A stretch of DNA of 64,000 nt from JAZIHH01 sp036678685 (lineage in GTDB: Bacteria; Bacillota; UBA4882; UBA10575). Within the stretch, counting starts at the first letter, position 1; each line of letters starts with the position of its first letter. Shown in pieces: positions 54,488 through 63,182 of this stretch. The notes under the pieces are model-generated. The model did not search any database. It saw only the letters and a list, made by a program, of their open reading frames with translations, and had not been told where the DNA came from. The stretch lies in the NCBI GenBank assembly GCA_036678685.1, contig JAZIHH010000034.1, positions 124,001 through 188,000 of the forward strand, given 5' to 3'. The translations under genes and the position numbers were made by a program.

Positions 54488-56458
54488 CTATTTGAGGTAA
54501 AACTCATGTAATGGGCGATAGCCGCGCTCGGTCATCAACTCATCCCAATTGGACGGCAGTTCGATTTTGATCGTGACGTAACCACCCCCGGGCATGGTTT
54601 GCACTTTATTGCGATCCGGGTCTCCGGTGACCAGAATCGCATTCATCCCCCGCTTCATCACGGCGACGGTATACATTTTTTCCATTCCTGGAATTTTCGG
54701 AAACCACGGCGGTAGATCGGTCAACTCGGCTTTCTCGTCTTTGATAATCTTTTTCAGGTGTTGTTCAAATGGGTACTTGGCAGGGTCAAAAGCGCTACCG
54801 GGGTTAGCCCAATAATTGGCATAAGCCCGTTGGTACGCCGGCCTTCGTGCTGTTGCCACTAAGGCCTCTTCCAGCTTCTCCTTTGTCTGATAACCGCGGG
54901 CTAAGTCCCGGGCGACGGACGGAGTGATTAGAATCGTCCGGTACGTGACTGCTGTGCCGCTCCCGGTCGCAAATTGCTGTTTTTCTACCACATCCCAGGC
55001 GATAAGTTCCATAATTTTTCTGGGGTTCGTTGTTGCCGGAGTGAGATTGTTCCCCCACAGCAGGGCAGAAGCGGCGGTCAAAGTGCTGTCATTCAGGTCA
55101 AACCCTTGTTGGACGTGGTAAGGCTCCCAGCCAATCGTGAGACAGGCTTCTTCATCTTCCGCCATTGCCCAGGGCATGAGGTAACCAAAGGTTCCCATCC
55201 GGTCCTGTTTAATGTAGTAACCGCCAAGATTCAACATGGCCAGATTAATAAACCGTCCAAGAACTGCGTTTTTTTCTTCCGAGATCAGCCCCTGCCCGGC
55301 GTCGATCCCCAGTTGCCTTGCAACGGGGCCGTTCACCCAGCAATAGGGAGTCCAGGCATGGGTGCTGGCCAAGGTGCGTCGAAAATGTGGGTCTGCCAGA
55401 GCTTTCGTATACGCGAGTAAAAGCGGCATGTACTCTGGCGGGCAACCGGCCATCACCCCATTGACCGCGACATGCCAGACTAATGTGTTACGGTAGGCGA
55501 TCGGAAGGATACCTACCGACTCATTCCAGGGGAGATCGGTAAATTTCAGGAATTCCTCAACCTTTTCAATCGTCGGCGGGATGATCGGCAGCCCGTCAGA
55601 CCAGCGCATCGCGGTGAAGTACTTATTTACCTCATCAACAGTACCAACGAAAACAATATCTTTCGCCTCGCCAACCAATGCTTTCCGGCCTTCCGCAATT
55701 TCCGCGGCGGTGATCGGTTTGGTCAATGCCTCAATTATCTGAGGCCAAACGACTTCCCGGGTATTTAAGATCAATTCCTCCTGGGTGTGGGTCGAAAAGG
55801 CGCCGGGGTAAGTGGCGGTTCGCGGCGCCGCGATGCCGTTATTGATGGCGATCGAACGGCTTTGCGCCACAAACGCCGGAGCGGCAATGGTTACGGCGGG
55901 GATACCTATGTACTCGGCAGCGATACTCGAGCCGGTCTCTTTGATGGTACATAATCCACAGCCACAGTTTCCGGAGATGACGGCATCGATCTCAAGTTCT
56001 TTGAGCTTTTTCTGAAAATCTTCGACGGACTTTCTGGTTACCCCGGGACCAGGAAATGGTCCGGCCGCTCCGATCTGATCATCGAGGACAAACACCTTGG
56101 CCGTGGGGTAGTGCTCCAGGATCAGCCGCTTAATTTCGGGATGGGTGACGCCGGCCATAAAGCTTCCACCCACGAGGGCAATGGTCTTTCCCTCCAACGT
56201 GTCCAAGCGGGGAGCCTGAGTGATCATCTGAATCGTTTGCTTACCCACCGGGGCGACAACGGCGTATCTCTTTTCCGGGCCGGTTGGGAGTTCATCTTCC
56301 GCGACCAGACAAGTTTCATCACACTCTTCAATTAAGATTTCTGGTTCCGGAAGGACTGCTTCTGCCGCGGTACCGGGAACGCCGGTCATTAACACGACCA
56401 AACAGATCAGGCAGAACACCAATGCCAATAAAATCATGGTTTTTATTCTTGCTTTCAT
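54488..56458 (-). CDS. Secreted UGSC-type (seleno)protein homologue fused to a second conserved domain
   Basis: About 656 residues. Signal peptide (MILLALVFCLICLVVLMTGV, cleavage near GTAAEA). Domain 1 (about 90-250) has GKTIALVGGSFMAGVTHPEI and a Cys motif NCGCGLCTIKETGS near 167-180, at the place of the UGSC or CGSC motif in the UGSC family, here CGxxC-like. Domain 2 (about 280-640), with RWSDGLPIIPPT, VNGPVARQLGID and NLGGYY, resembles the protein usually encoded beside UGSC genes. Function not known for the family; thiol redox chemistry is likely, given tlpA and ccdA downstream. ATG 56458 has the SD ggaggt 9 bp upstream. Confidence 0.7.
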   Translation of the reverse strand: MKARIKTMILLALVFCLICLVVLMTGVPGTAAEAVLPEPEILIEECDETCLVAEDELPTGPEKRYAVVAPVGKQTIQMITQAPRLDTLEGKTIALVGGSFMAGVTHPEIKRLILEHYPTAKVFVLDDQIGAAGPFPGPGVTRKSVEDFQKKLKELEIDAVISGNCGCGLCTIKETGSSIAAEYIGIPAVTIAAPAFVAQSRSIAINNGIAAPRTATYPGAFSTHTQEELILNTREVVWPQIIEALTKPITAAEIAEGRKALVGEAKDIVFVGTVDEVNKYFTAMRWSDGLPIIPPTIEKVEEFLKFTDLPWNESVGILPIAYRNTLVWHVAVNGVMAGCPPEYMPLLLAYTKALADPHFRRTLASTHAWTPYCWVNGPVARQLGIDAGQGLISEEKNAVLGRFINLAMLNLGGYYIKQDRMGTFGYLMPWAMAEDEEACLTIGWEPYHVQQGFDLNDSTLTAASALLWGNNLTPATTNPRKIMELIAWDVVEKQQFATGSGTAVTYRTILITPSVARDLARGYQTKEKLEEALVATARRPAYQRAYANYWANPGSAFDPAKYPFEQHLKKIIKDEKAELTDLPPWFPKIPGMEKMYTVAVMKRGMNAILVTGDPDRNKVQTMPGGGYVTIKIELPSNWDELMTERGYRPLHEFYLK

Positions 56459-56686
56459 CCTTCTCACACCTCCGCTTTAAATTGTCGAAAACAACTCAAG
56501 TTACAACTTGATTATAAAAATGCTTTGTGTCCGTTTGGTGAAGAAGGAAGGAACACTTGGTGGCGGTTCCTAATTGATGTTGTGCATACTTATCGCGAGG
56601 AACAAAGAAAGTTCCCCGCAAGGAAGGAGCTTATAAGCTATGACATGAAGCCATTTGGAATTTTTGCATTGAATCAGCCTAAGTGA

Positions 56687-56973
56687 TTAATCCGTTTCAA
56701 AATGATCGGCGTTGTCCAGTTCAAACCAGAATTCAACCCCGCCGGTAATATTGTTGACGCCGTAAGCATTGCCATGAGCTTCTTGAATTGCCCGCACGAT
56801 TGACATGCCCAAACCGGTCCCGCCGTCCCCTTCTCTGGTTCTGGCTTTATCGATCTTGTAGAAACTAATCCAGATTTTATCCAGTTCGTTTTCTGGAAGA
56901 TGCTCTCCGGTATTGTAAACGGCGACTCTTGTTTTTCCCGACTGACGTCTGGCACTAACCCTAATGATCTTAA
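56687..56973 (-). pseudogene. Histidine kinase C-terminal fragment
   Basis: Reads VAVYNTGEHLPENELDKIW...FYKIDKART, then GTGLGMSIVRAIQEAHGN and GGVEFWFELDN, stop at 56687. These are the G1 and G2 boxes of an HATPase domain, of the EnvZ/PhoR-type 'GTGLGLSIV' class. The front of the gene (sensor, DHp, N box) is missing where the IS256 remnant starts at 56974. The 220 bp to the next gene (56468-56686) hold nothing I recognise. Confidence 0.8.
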
Positions 56974-57465
56974 GTTAGTGTATAATTAAGTTCGCAATTT
57001 CATAAAAGGAAAAAGCCATCGGGAAAAGGAGTGTTGTCCGATGGCTTACCATAAGGATACCGCGAATTTAGAAAAAATGCTACTGAAATTTTTAAGTGAA
57101 CCGGATTCCATGCTTTCCATGCTTCAATGGCTATGCCATAAAATGATGGAAGTAGAAGTTGAAAATAAGCTTGGAGCCGGCAAAGGTGAACACTCCCCAA
57201 ATAGAACCGGTTATCGCTCCGGAACCCGGGTGAGGCGCTTTGATACTCGAATGGGAACGATGTATTTGTTAGTCCCGAAAGTTCGTAAAGGGGGGTACAT
57301 ACCGTTCTTTGTGACTGAAAGAAAACGTTCCGAGCAAGCATTAATCCAGGTAGTACAAGAAGCCTTTGTCAATGGTGTTTCCACCCGTAAAATAGAACGA
57401 CTAGCCCAGAGTCTTGGCATAGAATCAATTTCAGCCAGTCAGGTTTCCCAGATCAATAAAGAACT
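56974..57465 (+). mobile_element. Second IS256-type element, 5' remnant
   Basis: The same left end as 49308 (gttagtgtataattaagttc) and the transposase start, MAYHKDTANLEKMLLKFL, at 57041. Alignment to the other copy ends at about 57465, after QVSQINKEL. About 140 of 380 residues remain. It cut the histidine kinase gene and was itself cut by the IS3 element. Confidence 0.88.
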
Positions 57466-57527
57466 AGTTGATTATAAATATGATACAGCTAACACCGGGG
57501 GAAGTCAACACTTTTCCGGACATTTCA

Positions 57528-58313
57528 TTAAGCGACACTTTCTGAAACCAGTTCATGATAGCAATTAAGCCATTCGATGGGGCTAAGATAACCCAAACGT
57601 TTTTGGATGCGACGCGTGTTATAAAATCCTTCCGTATATGCAAAGATAGCTTGACGAGCTTCCTCGCGGGTTTGAAAATGTCTCCAGTGGACAGCCTCCT
57701 TCTTAAGGTTGGCAAAATAGCTTTCACTCCAGGCATTGTCTCCCGGTTTACCTACTCTGGAAAAGCTTTGGAGGATACCATACTCCTGCAGTAGCTTGGT
57801 CACTGATTCAGATGTATACTGACTCCCGAGGTCACTGTGGTGAATGCACCCAGCCGGCAAATTCCAACGCTTTTTAGCTTTTTTGATCGTTTCTGTCACC
57901 AAGTCCGTTTTCATCCTATCGGCCATAGTATAGGCCAAGACTATGCCACTGGCCACATCTTTTATCTTGCAGAGGTATTCAAAGCCCTCAGCGGTTCTAA
58001 TGTAGCTAATGTCACTAGTGATTACCTGGAAGGGCTTGGTTATATCCAGACCACGTACTAAGTTCGGGTAGTCTTTGCCTCTGGCCCTTCGGCTATCTGT
58101 CAAGGAACGTTGACGACGCCGGCGGTGAACCGATACGAGACCCAAATCGTTCATGATTCTGGCTACACGTCTGTAGGAGGCAGTAAAACCACGTTTTCTA
58201 AGGGCGCCACAAACACGATCCACACCATAAGTATTATTGCTTTCACTAAAGATTCGTTTGATCTCATTTGCGTATTCTTTCCTTTTTCGATCCCGTTTTT
58301 CTTTGGTCCTCAA
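57528..58313 (-). CDS. IS3-family transposase OrfB
   Basis: 261 residues visible from an internal Met. HTH_21-like YANEIKRIFSESNNTYGVDRVCGALRKRG, then the rve core: VITSDISYIRTAEG (Asp), CIHHSDLGSQYTSE (Asp) and NAWSESYFANLKKEAV (Glu). In IS3 elements OrfB is usually made by -1 frameshifting from OrfA. The true fusion start lies upstream toward 58403. Confidence 0.88.
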   Translation of the reverse strand: MRTKEKRDRKRKEYANEIKRIFSESNNTYGVDRVCGALRKRGFTASYRRVARIMNDLGLVSVHRRRRQRSLTDSRRARGKDYPNLVRGLDITKPFQVITSDISYIRTAEGFEYLCKIKDVASGIVLAYTMADRMKTDLVTETIKKAKKRWNLPAGCIHHSDLGSQYTSESVTKLLQEYGILQSFSRVGKPGDNAWSESYFANLKKEAVHWRHFQTREEARQAIFAYTEGFYNTRRIQKRLGYLSPIEWLNCYHELVSESVA

Positions 58314-58402
58314 CCAGTCGTAATAAGCGCTAGTTGAGACACCAAGTATAACGGCCCACTTTGTAACGGGATACTCGGAATGGCTCTCAATGAACTCATA
58401 TT

Positions 58403-58684
58403 TTACTTCAGATTTTTCGCAAAGTAGGCCGCTGCTTTTTTTAGCATTTCGTTCTCCATTTTTAGTTCTGCATTTTCAATTTTCAGCTTTCTCAAAACAT
58501 CTTGCTGCTCAGCCACCTTGGTCTTATCGCCTTGTTCGGTATAGATCTTTCTCCATCGGTAAATTAAACTGGAGTGAATCCCTAGGTCTTCAGCTAATGC
58601 CTTGATTGTTTTCGATGTGGCGTAACTGAGCTTGACCACATTCTTGCGGAAATCCTCATCATATTGTTGGCGGATTTTGGACAT
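58403..58684 (-). CDS. IS3-family OrfA
   Basis: 93 residues. Helix-turn-helix KTIKALAEDLGIHSSLIYRWRKIY and C-terminal leucine zipper VLRKLKIENAELKMENEMLKK. SD ggagag upstream of the ATG. Directs DNA binding of the OrfAB transposase. Confidence 0.88.
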   Translation of the reverse strand: MSKIRQQYDEDFRKNVVKLSYATSKTIKALAEDLGIHSSLIYRWRKIYTEQGDKTKVAEQQDVLRKLKIENAELKMENEMLKKAAAYFAKNLK

Positions 58685-58744
58685 GATTTTCTCTCCTTTT
58701 CATTATGCTTCTATCTTATCATCATGTCCGGAATTATAACATAG

Positions 58745-59037
58745 ACCCTTTTGCTTTAGGGTTTCGATGACATATCCCAATAAATCGCAACCTAGGCCGT
58801 CAAGCTCTTTCTTTAATTGAAGTTCAAAACTATGATAGTCGGTTTTACCTTCTAATACTGCAAAAATTATTTCTACAACCGAAAGGATTTTTTCTTCTAC
58901 TAAACGAACTAAGTCCATGAGGAACCTCAGCCTCCTTCGGGGGTATTCATTCTTGGCGAATGTGAGGTTCCTCTTCTCTTTTAGTAAAGATATCTCCTCC
59001 ATAAAATCTACAGTAATTTTACACTAACCCTTTCGCC
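58745..59037 (-). mobile_element. ISLre2 element, 5' remnant, with the partner of the 9-bp duplication
   Basis: The right end gttagtgtaaaattactgta (minus strand) and about 284 bp, including the transposase start (58746-59002, MEEISLLKEKRNLTFAKNEY..), match the 16294-17847 copy. It is cut by the IS3 element after KQK. The bases right after it, cctttcgcc (59029-59037), are identical to those before 16294. Same orientation as that copy. Confidence 0.9.
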
Positions 59038-59193
59038 CGGTTTTTATTTCCGGGATGAGTTTCCCGCCCCGTTTATGCAAAACCATACACCGGCGGTGGC
59101 GGGAACAAAAAAATGCCTTTCTCGTTTCCAACTAATAAGAAAAGGAAGGACATTTTATAAGTTAAGTAAGGATAATCGGGGGGAATTTGGCCC

Positions 59194-60183
59194 ATGTTGG
59201 AAGGATTAACCGCCGTTAATGAAGCAATTAAAGCCCACGGCAGTTTTATTCCCAGGTTGAAGGAGGCGATCGGCCGCGTTGTCGTTGGCCAGGAAGAACT
59301 GGTTGACGGCCTGCTCACCGCACTTTTGGCGAACGGCCATGTTTTGCTGGAAGGCGTCCCCGGCCTGGCCAAAACGCTCTCGGTTAAGACTTTAGCCGCC
59401 GCCATCCAAGCCGAGTTCAAGCGGATTCAGTTTACGCCGGATTTGTTGCCGGCCGACCTGTTGGGAACCTTGATTTATAATCCCCAAACCGGTGAGTTCA
59501 CCACGAAAAAAGGCCCCATCTTCGGCCATCTTATTCTGGCCGACGAGATCAACCGGGCGCCGGCCAAAGTACAAAGCGCCCTGCTGGAGGCCATGGAAGA
59601 AAAACAGGTTACCATCGGTGAGCAAACTTATCCCTTACCCGAGCCTTTTATGGTCTTGGCCACCCAAAACCCCCTTGAGCAACAGGGTACCTACCCGTTA
59701 CCCGAAGCGCAGTTGGACCGGTTTATGTTGAAATTAAAGGTTTCTTACCCCGATAAAAAAGAGGAACTGATGATCTTGGAGCGCATGGGTCAGACTTCGC
59801 GGACGGTGGAGGTAACCCCGGTCATCACCCCCGAAGAAATTTTGGCCCTCCGAAAAGTGGTTGACCAGATTTATATGGATCCCAAGATCAAAGATTATAT
59901 TGTCAACCTCGTGATCGCCACCAGGGAACCCGCCCGCTGCCTGCCGGAGTTAACCCCCTACATTGAATATGGCGCCTCCCCGCGCGCCACCCTCTGCCTA
60001 GCTCTGGCTGCCAAGGCCCGTGCTTTTATCGAAGGACGGGGTTACGTGATCCCGGGAGATATAAAAAAAGTGGGCCCCGATGTCTTACGACACCGGATCA
60101 TCATTACTTACGAGGCGGAAGCGGAGGAAATTTCCGTGGAAGAGATTATCGAGCGGCTCTTCAGTGAAGTGGAGGTTCCCTGA
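59194..60183 (+). CDS. MoxR-family AAA+ ATPase
   Basis: 329 residues. Walker A GVPGLAKT near residue 54-61 (GLAK in place of the usual GxGK, normal for MoxR), Walker B LILADEINRAPAK (near 113), sensor 1 LATQNPLEQQGTYPLPEAQLDRF. It acts with VWA proteins as a metal-insertion or refolding chaperone. First gene of a five-gene MoxR/Bat operon. The upstream 160 bp, from the ISLre2 flank to the ATG, must hold its promoter, though none is clear. Confidence 0.93.
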   Translation: MLEGLTAVNEAIKAHGSFIPRLKEAIGRVVVGQEELVDGLLTALLANGHVLLEGVPGLAKTLSVKTLAAAIQAEFKRIQFTPDLLPADLLGTLIYNPQTGEFTTKKGPIFGHLILADEINRAPAKVQSALLEAMEEKQVTIGEQTYPLPEPFMVLATQNPLEQQGTYPLPEAQLDRFMLKLKVSYPDKKEELMILERMGQTSRTVEVTPVITPEEILALRKVVDQIYMDPKIKDYIVNLVIATREPARCLPELTPYIEYGASPRATLCLALAAKARAFIEGRGYVIPGDIKKVGPDVLRHRIIITYEAEAEEISVEEIIERLFSEVEVP

Positions 60184-60190
60184 TTTTCCC

Positions 60191-61069
60191 ATGTTATCCT
60201 CGGAACTCTTTAAGAAAGTTAGAAAAATTCAGTTTAAAGTAAGCAGGCTGATCAATGCCCCCCTGGCCGGGCAGTACGCTAGTGTCTTCAAAGGGACGGG
60301 CATTGAATTTGATGAAGTCCGGGAATATATACCCGGCGACGATGTCCGCACCATCGACTGGAATGTTACCGCCCGGGCCGGCCGGCCTCATGTCAAGCGT
60401 TATGTGGAAGAACGGGAACTCACCCTCATGCTGGTGGTCGACGTGAGCGGTTCGCAATACTTCGGCGCTTCCGGCCTTCTGAAAAGCGAGATTGCCGCGG
60501 AAATCTCGGCGCTTTTGGCCTTTCTGGCCATCGCCCACAACGACCGGGTCGGCCTGTTGCTTTTCAGCAACCGGCGGGAACTGTACCTGCCCCCGCGGAA
60601 AGGGCGCCGTCATGTTTTACGGGTAATCAGGGAGATTTTAAGCTACCGCCCGGCCGGACGAGGAACCGACCTTGCCGGGGCCCTTTCTTTCACCGGACGC
60701 CTCCTCAAACACCGCAGTATTATCTTTCTCATTTCCGATTTTTTCGCCCCGGAATGCGAATCCTCCTTACAAAGAATCGCCGGGAAACATGATACCATTG
60801 CCATCTTGATTTCCGATCCACGCGAGGAAGAGTTGCCCGCCGTAGGACTGGTGGATTTTGAGGACCTGGAAACCGGGGAAAAGATTCTTTACGATACTTC
60901 TCACCCCTCCGGTCACGAGATCCTGCGCCGGAAAATGAAGGAGCGTCGCGAATTGTTGTCTAAACTTTTTAAAACCCATAAGGTGGATTATATTGAAATC
61001 AGCACCGCCCGTCCTTATTTGGACGATTTGCAAAAATTCTTTATCACCCGCCAACAACGGCTACGGTAA
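60191..61069 (+). CDS. DUF58 protein (VWA-like)
   Basis: About 292 residues. DUF58 core GTGIEFDEVREYIPGDDVRTIDWNVTARAGRPHVKRYVEERE (residues about 37-78), then a VWA-like fold with VVDVSGSQYFG (MIDAS-like DxSxS) and FLISDFF. ATG 60191 starts 8 bp after the moxR stop. Typical MoxR partner. Confidence 0.92.
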   Translation: MLSSELFKKVRKIQFKVSRLINAPLAGQYASVFKGTGIEFDEVREYIPGDDVRTIDWNVTARAGRPHVKRYVEERELTLMLVVDVSGSQYFGASGLLKSEIAAEISALLAFLAIAHNDRVGLLLFSNRRELYLPPRKGRRHVLRVIREILSYRPAGRGTDLAGALSFTGRLLKHRSIIFLISDFFAPECESSLQRIAGKHDTIAILISDPREEELPAVGLVDFEDLETGEKILYDTSHPSGHEILRRKMKERRELLSKLFKTHKVDYIEISTARPYLDDLQKFFITRQQRLR

Positions 61070-61085
61070 ACCGGAGGTGCCCGAC

Positions 61086-62150
61086 ATGCCGCCGAAACTC
61101 GCCGTAAAAAAGATCCCCCTTTTTTTTGCCGTGTTGATTCTTGCCGCTGCTTTCGTCCTTGTTCTCACTCTTTTTAAGGAAGATCTTTTTCCTCCGCCGC
61201 TTTCTCTTCCCCCGGGTGTGGAAATCAGCGTCCGGTGGCGGCTGGAAGAACCGGGTCCTTTTCACATCGGCGATTTGATCCCCGTTTGTCTTGAGGTTGA
61301 AGCGGTCGACGGCATTGACCTGCGCCTCTTTCCCCTTTCCCCGGCCGATCTCGGCGGCCTGGAACTGGTGGCGGAAGAAACTCCGGTCACCAAACGGCGC
61401 CGGGGAGGCTGGCAACGTATTGCCCGGTACTTTCTTTCCCCCTGGCGAACGGGAACGTACCGCCTGGCGCCAAAAGAGATCCGTTACCGTAATCCTTCCG
61501 GCGTTGAAGCAACAGTTACCGCCGAACCCTTGGAAATTAATGTTGCTTCCCTTCTTCCCGCCAATCTCAGCGCGGATGAACAGGCGGCTTTAACATTAAA
61601 AGAAGACAAAGGCCCGGTCGGGCTGCCTCCCAATTACCGCCTGTTGGCGTTGGCCCTGGCGGCCGCCATTTTCGGCCTTTTTCTTTATCTCCTTTTCCGC
61701 CGCTTTTTCCGTAAACCCGGCGCCAAAGACCATCTTGAACCGGAAACGGCGCCTCCCGCCGAACCGCCCCATCTTATAGCCCGGCGGCGGCTGGCCGCCC
61801 TCAAGGAAGCGGGTTTATTAGAAAACGGCCTCTTTAAACCGTATTACAGCGAATTGAGCGCCTGTCTCCGCGAATATTTGGCCAACAGATTTGCCCTCCC
61901 CGCCCTGGAGATGACCACTGCGGAAATTCTTAATTCCGTGCCGCAAAGGACCGGCCTTTTAACACCGGAGCAATATTCGGCTCTTACCCAAATTTTAAAC
62001 ATGTCTGATTTGGTTAAATTTGCCAAACACCGGCCCACGGCGGAGGCGGCTTTCGCTTGTTTTCTATTGGTGGAAAAGTTTATTGAAGAAACCAAGGAGG
62101 AGCCGTCCATTGAGCAAAACCCGGAGGATGCTTCCGCGGCCTCTTCTTAA
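61086..62150 (+). CDS. BatD-like membrane protein of the Bat operon
   Basis: About 354 residues. N-terminal membrane helix (IPLFFAVLILAAAFVLVLTLF), an extracytoplasmic beta domain (residues about 45-180), a second helix (LLALALAAAIFGLFLYLLF near 205) and a cytoplasmic helical tail with LREYLANRFALPALEMTTAEIL and FAKHRPTAEAA, the pattern in DUF4381/BatD-like proteins. SD ggaggtg 7 bp before ATG 61086. Confidence 0.78.
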   Translation: MPPKLAVKKIPLFFAVLILAAAFVLVLTLFKEDLFPPPLSLPPGVEISVRWRLEEPGPFHIGDLIPVCLEVEAVDGIDLRLFPLSPADLGGLELVAEETPVTKRRRGGWQRIARYFLSPWRTGTYRLAPKEIRYRNPSGVEATVTAEPLEINVASLLPANLSADEQAALTLKEDKGPVGLPPNYRLLALALAAAIFGLFLYLLFRRFFRKPGAKDHLEPETAPPAEPPHLIARRRLAALKEAGLLENGLFKPYYSELSACLREYLANRFALPALEMTTAEILNSVPQRTGLLTPEQYSALTQILNMSDLVKFAKHRPTAEAAFACFLLVEKFIEETKEEPSIEQNPEDASAASS

Positions 62151-62183
62151 TTATCGACTTTCCGTGCGGAGGAGTAATAAACG

Positions 62184-63182
62184 ATGATCTTTGCCAGCCC
62201 CCTTTTCCTGCTCCTTACACCGGTTATAATCTTTATCTTTCTTTATACAAAGAAAAAAGAGCGAAAAAAAGGAGCCGTCCGTTATCCGTCGCTCACTATT
62301 CTCAAAAAGGCGCCGGTCTCTCTCCGCGTTCGGTTGGCCCAACAACTGCCCTGGCTCCGCCTGCTCTGTTTATTGTTGCTTCTGTTTGCCCTTGCCCGCC
62401 CGCAGTATGGCCTTAAAGAGACCATCGTCCGGCAGGAAGGGATCGACATCGTTTTGGTGCTGGATGTTTCCACCAGTATGTTGGCGGAAGATTTTATCAT
62501 CAGGGGCAGCCGTAAGAACCGCCTGGAGATTGTCAAAGAAGTGACCACCGATTTTATTGCCAAACGTCCCCATGACCGGATCGGACTTATCATCTTTGCC
62601 CGGCAGCCGTATATTCTTTCCCCTCTCACCTGGGACCATGATTTCTGCATCGCGCGACTCCGGGAGATCGAGGCGGGGATGATCGAAGACGGAACCGCCA
62701 TCGGCTCTGCCCTGGCCACTGCTGTTAACCGGTTGCGTACCTCAACGGCTGAAAGCAAAGTCGTCATCCTTTTAACCGACGGGGTCAACAACGCCGGCGT
62801 CATCCATCCGTTGACCGCCGGTGAAGCTGCCGCCGCGCTGGAAATCACCGTTTTTACCATCGGCGCCGGTTCGGATCAGCCGGTCCCCTACCCGGTTGTC
62901 GATCCGTGGGGACGGAAGACGTATCAGTATGTTGAGATCGGGCTGGATGAAGAACTCCTGCGACAAGTGGCCGAAAAAACCGGCGGGCAGTATTTCCACG
63001 CCAATGACACCGACTCACTGGTGAAAATCTTTCAACAAATCGACAAGATGACTACCACCCCGTTGCAGATGCCGCTCTACCGGGAATACCGCGAACTGTA
63101 TCCCTATTTTCTCCTGGCCGCTCTTTTCCTGCTCGGTCTGGAGATCATTTTAAAAAATACCATTTGCCGGAGGTTGCCGTGA
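62184..63182 (+). CDS. batA: BatA-like VWA membrane protein
   Basis: 332 residues. Two N-terminal membrane helices (FASPLFLLLTPVIIFIFLY; LRLLCLLLLLFALARPQYG) with an arginine-rich link, then a VWA domain with MIDAS DVSTS near residue 94, TAIG and LLTDGVNNAG near 190-200. One C-terminal helix (YPYFLLAALFLLGLEII). Overlaps the next gene by 4 bp (GTGA). Confidence 0.92.
   Translation: MIFASPLFLLLTPVIIFIFLYTKKKERKKGAVRYPSLTILKKAPVSLRVRLAQQLPWLRLLCLLLLLFALARPQYGLKETIVRQEGIDIVLVLDVSTSMLAEDFIIRGSRKNRLEIVKEVTTDFIAKRPHDRIGLIIFARQPYILSPLTWDHDFCIARLREIEAGMIEDGTAIGSALATAVNRLRTSTAESKVVILLTDGVNNAGVIHPLTAGEAAAALEITVFTIGAGSDQPVPYPVVDPWGRKTYQYVEIGLDEELLRQVAEKTGGQYFHANDTDSLVKIFQQIDKMTTTPLQMPLYREYRELYPYFLLAALFLLGLEIILKNTICRRLP

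Larger units (their letters stand above)
57500..58743 (-). mobile_element. IS3-family element, copy 2 (different IS from 35358)
   Basis: Two genes in the IS3 arrangement, inverted-end motif ttccggacat near both borders (about 57513 and 58726 on opposite strands). Exact ends are uncertain by about 10-20 bp. It lies between the IS256 remnant and the ISLre2 remnant and truncates both. The 57466-57499 bases belong to neither for certain. Confidence 0.78.
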
